Assembly (NCBI GenBank): GCA_023405815.1
Contig: JAEXXM010000070.1
Location: 1 to 64,000, forward strand
Reading direction: 5' to 3'
From: Pseudomonadota bacterium
Lineage (GTDB): Bacteria; Pseudomonadota; Alphaproteobacteria; Rhizobiales; Hyphomicrobiaceae
DNA: 64,000 nucleotides
The notes beneath the pieces are model-generated. The model ran no database searches, was not told where the DNA came from, and saw only the letters and a list, made by a program, of their open reading frames with translations. Positions 59,923-64,000 of this stretch are shown here, one piece after another; the first letter of the stretch is position 1; every line of letters starts with the position of its first letter. Position numbers and translations under genes: made by a program.

Positions 59923-60666
59923 CTACTCGCGCTGACCGAACAGGTTGAGCAGCATCATGAACATGTTGATGAAGTCTAGGTAGAGGCTCAGGGCACCCAT
60001 GATCGCGCTCTTGGCGGCAAGCTCGGCGCTGCCGGCCACCTGGAAGTAGGTGTCCTTGATGCGCTGCGTGTCGTAAGCCGTGAGGCCGGCGAACACGAGC
60101 ACGCCGATCACCGAGATCGCGAACTGCAGGCCGCTCGACTGCAAGAACAGGTTGACGAGCGATGCCAGGATGATGCCGACGAGGCCCATGAACAGGAACG
60201 AGCCCCAGCCGGAGATGTCACGCTTCGTCGTGTAGCCCCACAGGCTGAGCGCACCGAACGTCGCCGCGGTAATGAAGAAAATCTGCGTGATCGACTGCCC
60301 GGTGAAGACCAGGAAGATCGACGAAAGCGACACGCCCATCACAGCCGCGAACAGCCAGAACGTGGCCTGAGCGGCGCTGACGCTCATCTGCTCGATGCGG
60401 AAGGAAAGGAAGAACACGAAGCCGAGCGGGGCGAGCATGACGACCCACTTCAGCGGAGAATTGTAGAGCGCCTGGCCAAACGACGTCAGCTCGCCGCCGG
60501 AGACGGCAAGCGAGTACGTCAGATAGGCCGCGATGCCCGTCAGAGCCACACCGGCAGCCATGTAGTTGTAGACGCCGAGCATGTAGGAGCGCAGCCCCTC
60601 GTCTACCGCCGCGCCTGCGCGAGCCGGGTAGCCGGACGTTGCGTACCTGTTGTCGAGCTGAGACAT
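59923..60666 (-). CDS. Bax inhibitor-1/YccA family membrane protein
   Basis: 247 residues, seven membrane helices, with the family motifs AFGALSLWGYTTKRDISGWG, and TAYDTQRIKDTYFQ. E. coli YccA is an FtsH substrate that protects SecY; YbhL-like members may act as Ca2+ leak channels. Single gene with its own terminator. Convergent with DUF2794. Confidence 0.92.
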   Translation of the reverse strand: MSQLDNRYATSGYPARAGAAVDEGLRSYMLGVYNYMAAGVALTGIAAYLTYSLAVSGGELTSFGQALYNSPLKWVVMLAPLGFVFFLSFRIEQMSVSAAQATFWLFAAVMGVSLSSIFLVFTGQSITQIFFITAATFGALSLWGYTTKRDISGWGSFLFMGLVGIILASLVNLFLQSSGLQFAISVIGVLVFAGLTAYDTQRIKDTYFQVAGSAELAAKSAIMGALSLYLDFINMFMMLLNLFGQRE

Positions 60667-60838
60667 TTTTCTAACCCTAAAGATCCCGTTGGTTCGGCCA
60701 CAGTAGCCAAATCGCGTAACGAAATATGACCCCCATCTACGAACCTTTCAAGGCTTACGAAAATGTAAGAATCGACAGCTGCCACAGCGCGGGGCTCGAG
60801 AAAAGCCGTGCACCGTCAATCGGTTGTCACGGGGCCGC

Positions 60839-63412
60839 CTATTCCGTGCGCAGGTAGGGAACCGGCGGCGCGCGCAAAATGGCCCAGGTGCCCGCGCCGC
60901 CAAAAATGAAGACGAGCCCGATCGACACGGCGAGCGCCAAGGCGACGGCCGCGCCCGAGAACACGAACGGGATGTGCATCATCTGCGACACCACAATCGA
61001 CGCGGCGAGGGCGCCGAGCCCGACGGCGAACACCGCCGTGACCGAGGCGAGGATCAGGTACTCGAGGAAGTGCGCCGTCAGAATGCGCCGCCGCGTCGCC
61101 CCGAGCGTCTTCAGGATCACCGCTTCGAGAATCCGCCGCCGCTGCGCGGTCGCCAGTGCACCCGCCAGCACCAGGGCGCCGGCAATCAGCGTGACGCTGC
61201 CCGCCGCCCGCACTGCCGTCATCACCTTGGAAAACACGCCGCCCACCATCGTCAGCACATCCTTGACCCGGATGGCGGTGACCGAGGGATAAGCCGCGCT
61301 CAGCCCGCGCATCGCTTCTCCCTCCTGCGCCAGCGACGTTCCCTGAGGCAGCGAGATCGTCACCAGGAGGTTGTGCGGCGCGCCTTGAAGCGTGTTCGGC
61401 GAGAACAGCATGACGAAATTGATGGCGAGGCTCTCCCACTTCACCTCGCGCAGGTTGGTGATCTTCGCGGTCACGTTGCGCCCGAGCACATTCACGGTGA
61501 CGGTGTCGCCGAGCTTCAAGCCGAGCTTGCTGGCAAGGTCGGCTTCGAACGAGACCAGCGGCTCGCCCGCATAGTCCTTCGGCCACCACTCGCCTGCAAT
61601 GACGCGCGAGCCGGCGGGAACCTCTTGCGAATAGGAGAGCCCTCGGTCGCCATTGAGCACCCATTGTGCTTCCGAAGGCGCCTCCACCTCCTCCACCGGC
61701 ACGTCGTTGAGGCGCACCAGCCGCCCGCGCAGCATCGGCGCGTCCTCGAGCACCGACCCCGGCACCTTCGCCTCGATCATCGAGCGCATGGCGTCGAGCT
61801 CTTCCTTCGGCACGTCGAGCACGAAATAGTCGGGCGAGCTCGTCGGCAACCGGTCCTTCAACTCGCGCACCAGCGATGCGTCCGCCAGCGCCACCGCCAC
61901 GAGCAGCGACAGGCCGGCGCCGAGCGACAGCACGACCGAGCGGGTGAGCCCGCCGGGCGCGCCCAGATTGCCGATGGCCAGTGACAATTCGGGAATGCGC
62001 GGGCGCGGCACACGTCGCGCCAGCCACGTCACCGCCACGCCGAGCACGTGAAAAACTGCGAACACGACGATCAGGCCGAGGCTGAAATAGACGGCAATGA
62101 GCTTGGAGTCCGAGGTCAGCATCGCGAAGCCGAACAGCGCGATGCCGATGCCGATGGTCGCCACGATGACCCACGCGCGCGGCAATGCCTGCTCCGACGA
62201 TACCTCATCGCGGAACAGCATCGACGCGCTCACGCGCTCCACCCGCCCCAGCGGCCACAGCGCGAACAGCAGCGCCACGCCGAAGCCGTAGATCAGCGCC
62301 GTGACGATGCTCAGCGGCGTCACCGTCATTTCCGCCGCGATCGGCAGCACGTCCCCGAACAGCGCGTCGAGCACATATGGCGCCAGCACGCCGAGCGCGA
62401 GCCCGATGACGACGCCCACCATCGCCACCGCCAGCACCTCGAGGAGGAAGATACCGAGCACCATGCGGCTCGTCGCGCCGATGCTCTTCATCGTCGCGAT
62501 TACCTTGCGCCGCTTGTCGATGAACGTCGCCACCGCATTGGCGATGCCGACGCCGCCGACCAACAACGACGTGAGGCCGACGAGCGTCAGGAACTGTCGC
62601 AGACGCTCCAGCGTGCGCGTGACCTGCGGCGAGGGATCGCGCTTGTCCGCGATGGTGAAGCCGGACTCCGGCAGCTCGCCGCTGATCTTCTCGCGCAGCG
62701 CTACCAGTTCGTCCTCGCTCGCTGCCGTATCGCCATGCTTGACCGCATACCGCCACCGCACCAGCGTGCCCGGCTTGATCAGCCCTGTCCTGTCGAGGGT
62801 CGCCTGCGAGACCAGCACCCGCGGCCCATACGTCAACCGATCGGTGAGGCCGTCAGGCTCCGACCTCAGCGCGCCCGCCACCTTCACATCGGTGCCGCCG
62901 ATGCCGAAGCTGTCGCCGACCTTGAGCTTCAGCCGCTCCAAGAGCCCCTGATCGACGACCGCGCCCTCGCGCAGCGCATCCTGCAACGCCATTCCGCTCG
63001 CGATCTCGACCTTGCCGACCAGCGGATATTGGTCATCGACCGCCTTCAGCTCGGCCAGCGCCTGATCGCTGTTGTCCGGGCGCCGCGCCATCGTGCGCAT
63101 CGTGGCGCTTTCGCTCACGCGCCCGAGTGCATTGATGACCGCGCGCTCCTCCTCGTCTGCACGCACGTGCGTGCGCGCCAGCGTGAGATCACCGCCGAGG
63201 ATCGCTTCGCCCTGCGCCTCGAAGCCCGCCCGCAGCGCATCCGAAACCGCGCCGACTCCCGTGATGACCATCACCCCCAGCGCCACGCAGGCGATGAAGA
63301 TGCGAAAGCCGGAAAGCCCTGCCCGCAGTTCGCGCGCAGCGATGGAAAGCATGAGCGGTAACCGCCGGTCGCCGGCCGCCGATGCGGAGCTGAGCGCGTC
63401 CGTTGCCGTCAC
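60839..63412 (-). CDS. FtsX-like ABC permease (YbbP type)
   Basis: 857 residues from a GTG at 63412 that overlaps the ATPase stop (GTGA). Two FtsX-type permease cores of four helices each ([40 protein letters not shown]) and large periplasmic loops, as in YbbP/LolCE-related exporters. ybbA-ybbP is often next to the tesA lysophospholipase gene; it may lie beyond the window. Presumed role in lipid or lipoprotein extraction, unproven. Confidence 0.88.
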   Translation of the reverse strand: MTATDALSSASAAGDRRLPLMLSIAARELRAGLSGFRIFIACVALGVMVITGVGAVSDALRAGFEAQGEAILGGDLTLARTHVRADEEERAVINALGRVSESATMRTMARRPDNSDQALAELKAVDDQYPLVGKVEIASGMALQDALREGAVVDQGLLERLKLKVGDSFGIGGTDVKVAGALRSEPDGLTDRLTYGPRVLVSQATLDRTGLIKPGTLVRWRYAVKHGDTAASEDELVALREKISGELPESGFTIADKRDPSPQVTRTLERLRQFLTLVGLTSLLVGGVGIANAVATFIDKRRKVIATMKSIGATSRMVLGIFLLEVLAVAMVGVVIGLALGVLAPYVLDALFGDVLPIAAEMTVTPLSIVTALIYGFGVALLFALWPLGRVERVSASMLFRDEVSSEQALPRAWVIVATIGIGIALFGFAMLTSDSKLIAVYFSLGLIVVFAVFHVLGVAVTWLARRVPRPRIPELSLAIGNLGAPGGLTRSVVLSLGAGLSLLVAVALADASLVRELKDRLPTSSPDYFVLDVPKEELDAMRSMIEAKVPGSVLEDAPMLRGRLVRLNDVPVEEVEAPSEAQWVLNGDRGLSYSQEVPAGSRVIAGEWWPKDYAGEPLVSFEADLASKLGLKLGDTVTVNVLGRNVTAKITNLREVKWESLAINFVMLFSPNTLQGAPHNLLVTISLPQGTSLAQEGEAMRGLSAAYPSVTAIRVKDVLTMVGGVFSKVMTAVRAAGSVTLIAGALVLAGALATAQRRRILEAVILKTLGATRRRILTAHFLEYLILASVTAVFAVGLGALAASIVVSQMMHIPFVFSGAAVALALAVSIGLVFIFGGAGTWAILRAPPVPYLRTE

Positions 63413-64000
63413 GAGAGCGCCGCCTCCGTATCGCCTTCCACGCGGCCATCGGCCATGCGGATCGTGCGCTCGCACGCCGTCGCGAGCCTCTCGTCGTGGG
63501 TGACGAGAATGAGCGTCGATGCGCGCCGCCGGTGCAGCCCGAACAACAGGTCGATCACCTGCCCACCCGTGCGCCGGTCTAGATTGCCCGTCGGCTCGTC
63601 GGCGAGAATGAGCTTAGGGCGCCGGCTGAGCGCCCGCGCGATGGCGACGCGCTGCTGCTCGCCGCCCGAAAGCTGGGCCGGAAAATGCTCCATGCGGTGG
63701 CTGAGCCCCACCTCCTGAAGCAATTCGCGCGCCGTCCCCGTAGCGTCTCGCGCCCCGGCGAACTCGAGCGGCAGCGCAACATTCTCGAGCGCCGTCATCG
63801 TCGGCACGAGGTAGAAGGACTGGAACACGATCCCGATCTCGGCGCCGCGCATCAGCGCCAGCTCGTCCTCGTTCATGCGCGCGAGGTCATGCCCCGCCAC
63901 CTTCACGACGCCGCTTGTCGCCCGCTCGAGCCCCGCCATCACCATCAAGAGCGACGTCTTGCCCGATCCCGAGGGGCCGACGATGGCGAGCGATTGCCCC
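63409..64000 (-). CDS. ABC transporter ATPase (YbbA/LolD type), 5' end cut
   Basis: Partial: runs off the right end of the window. Walker [12 protein letters not shown] is at about 63950-63990, followed by [11 protein letters not shown], signature [16 protein letters not shown], Walker [17 protein letters not shown] and the LVTHDERLA switch. These are of the MacB/LolD subfamily. Translationally coupled with the permease by a GTGA overlap. Confidence 0.92.
   Translation of the reverse strand, partial: GQSLAIVGPSGSGKTSLLMVMAGLERATSGVVKVAGHDLARMNEDELALMRGAEIGIVFQSFYLVPTMTALENVALPLEFAGARDATGTARELLQEVGLSHRMEHFPAQLSGGEQQRVAIARALSRRPKLILADEPTGNLDRRTGGQVIDLLFGLHRRRASTLILVTHDERLATACERTIRMADGRVEGDTEAALS

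Overview
The window reads as a chromosomal segment of a GC-rich alphaproteobacterium of the order Hyphomicrobiales (Rhizobiales), and a Hyphomicrobium-like methylotroph is the best guess. The evidence is the gene content: an atpHAGDC operon, an mdh-sucCDAB-lpd operon, ccmABCDG, DUF2794 and DUF1223 genes, PriA/XerC/CbpAM neighbours, two ethylmalonyl-CoA pathway-type enzymes (mesaconyl-CoA hydratase and a CitE/Mcl2-like lyase), and a stand-alone pqqA gene for the PQQ cofactor precursor. The taxonomic call is inference. I saw no rRNA, tRNA, CRISPR array, insertion sequence or prophage.

Layout. 1-3.0 kb: the end of an EnvC-like gene, the ctpA protease and two tandem rppH-type Nudix hydrolases (+). 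3.3-9.0 kb: the F1 ATP synthase operon (-), carrying two non-ATPase genes, an 88-residue CxxC protein and an Ohr peroxidase. 9.4-18 kb: a secreted Gly/Tyr/Arg-rich protein, a YqjI-like PadR regulator, a lower-GC orphan gene, priA, cbpA-cbpM, xerC and a TraB/GumN protein. 18.1-27.7 kb: the 2-oxoglutarate dehydrogenase / succinyl-CoA synthetase / malate dehydrogenase operon (-), with a VOC protein inside. 27.9-32 kb: matrixin protease, zapE, GNAT, a histone H1-like peptide and a VOC protein. 32.1-41.6 kb: succinate dehydrogenase, with sdhB separated from sdhCDA by about 6 kb of accessory genes including pqqA. 41.9-45.7 kb: ethylmalonyl-CoA pathway-type genes and pdxY. 45.7-52.6 kb: nhaA, a SulP transporter with a divergent beta-carbonic anhydrase, and the ccm cytochrome c maturation genes. 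52.8-64 kb: aconitase, DUF1223, an M3 peptidase, a candidate non-coding RNA, DUF2794, a Bax-inhibitor protein and a YbbA/YbbP-like ABC system cut by the window end.

Together the core genes give most of the TCA cycle (aconitase, OGDH, succinyl-CoA synthetase, SDH, MDH), the ATP synthase it feeds, and cytochrome c maturation for the respiratory chain.

Intergenic DNA is rich in repeats. R2 is the alphaproteobacterial GTCATCCCGG...CCGGGATGAC palindrome (eight copies). R1, which I do not recognise, has six copies at five loci; every copy lies just downstream of the stop codon of a minus-strand gene, in the same orientation relative to it, so it would be part of the 3' UTR. The other leads are the orphan pqqA with its own terminator, a structured minus-strand RNA near 59 kb, the CxxC protein in the atp operon, the split sdh locus, and a secreted protein made of two units with an exact 90-residue period.
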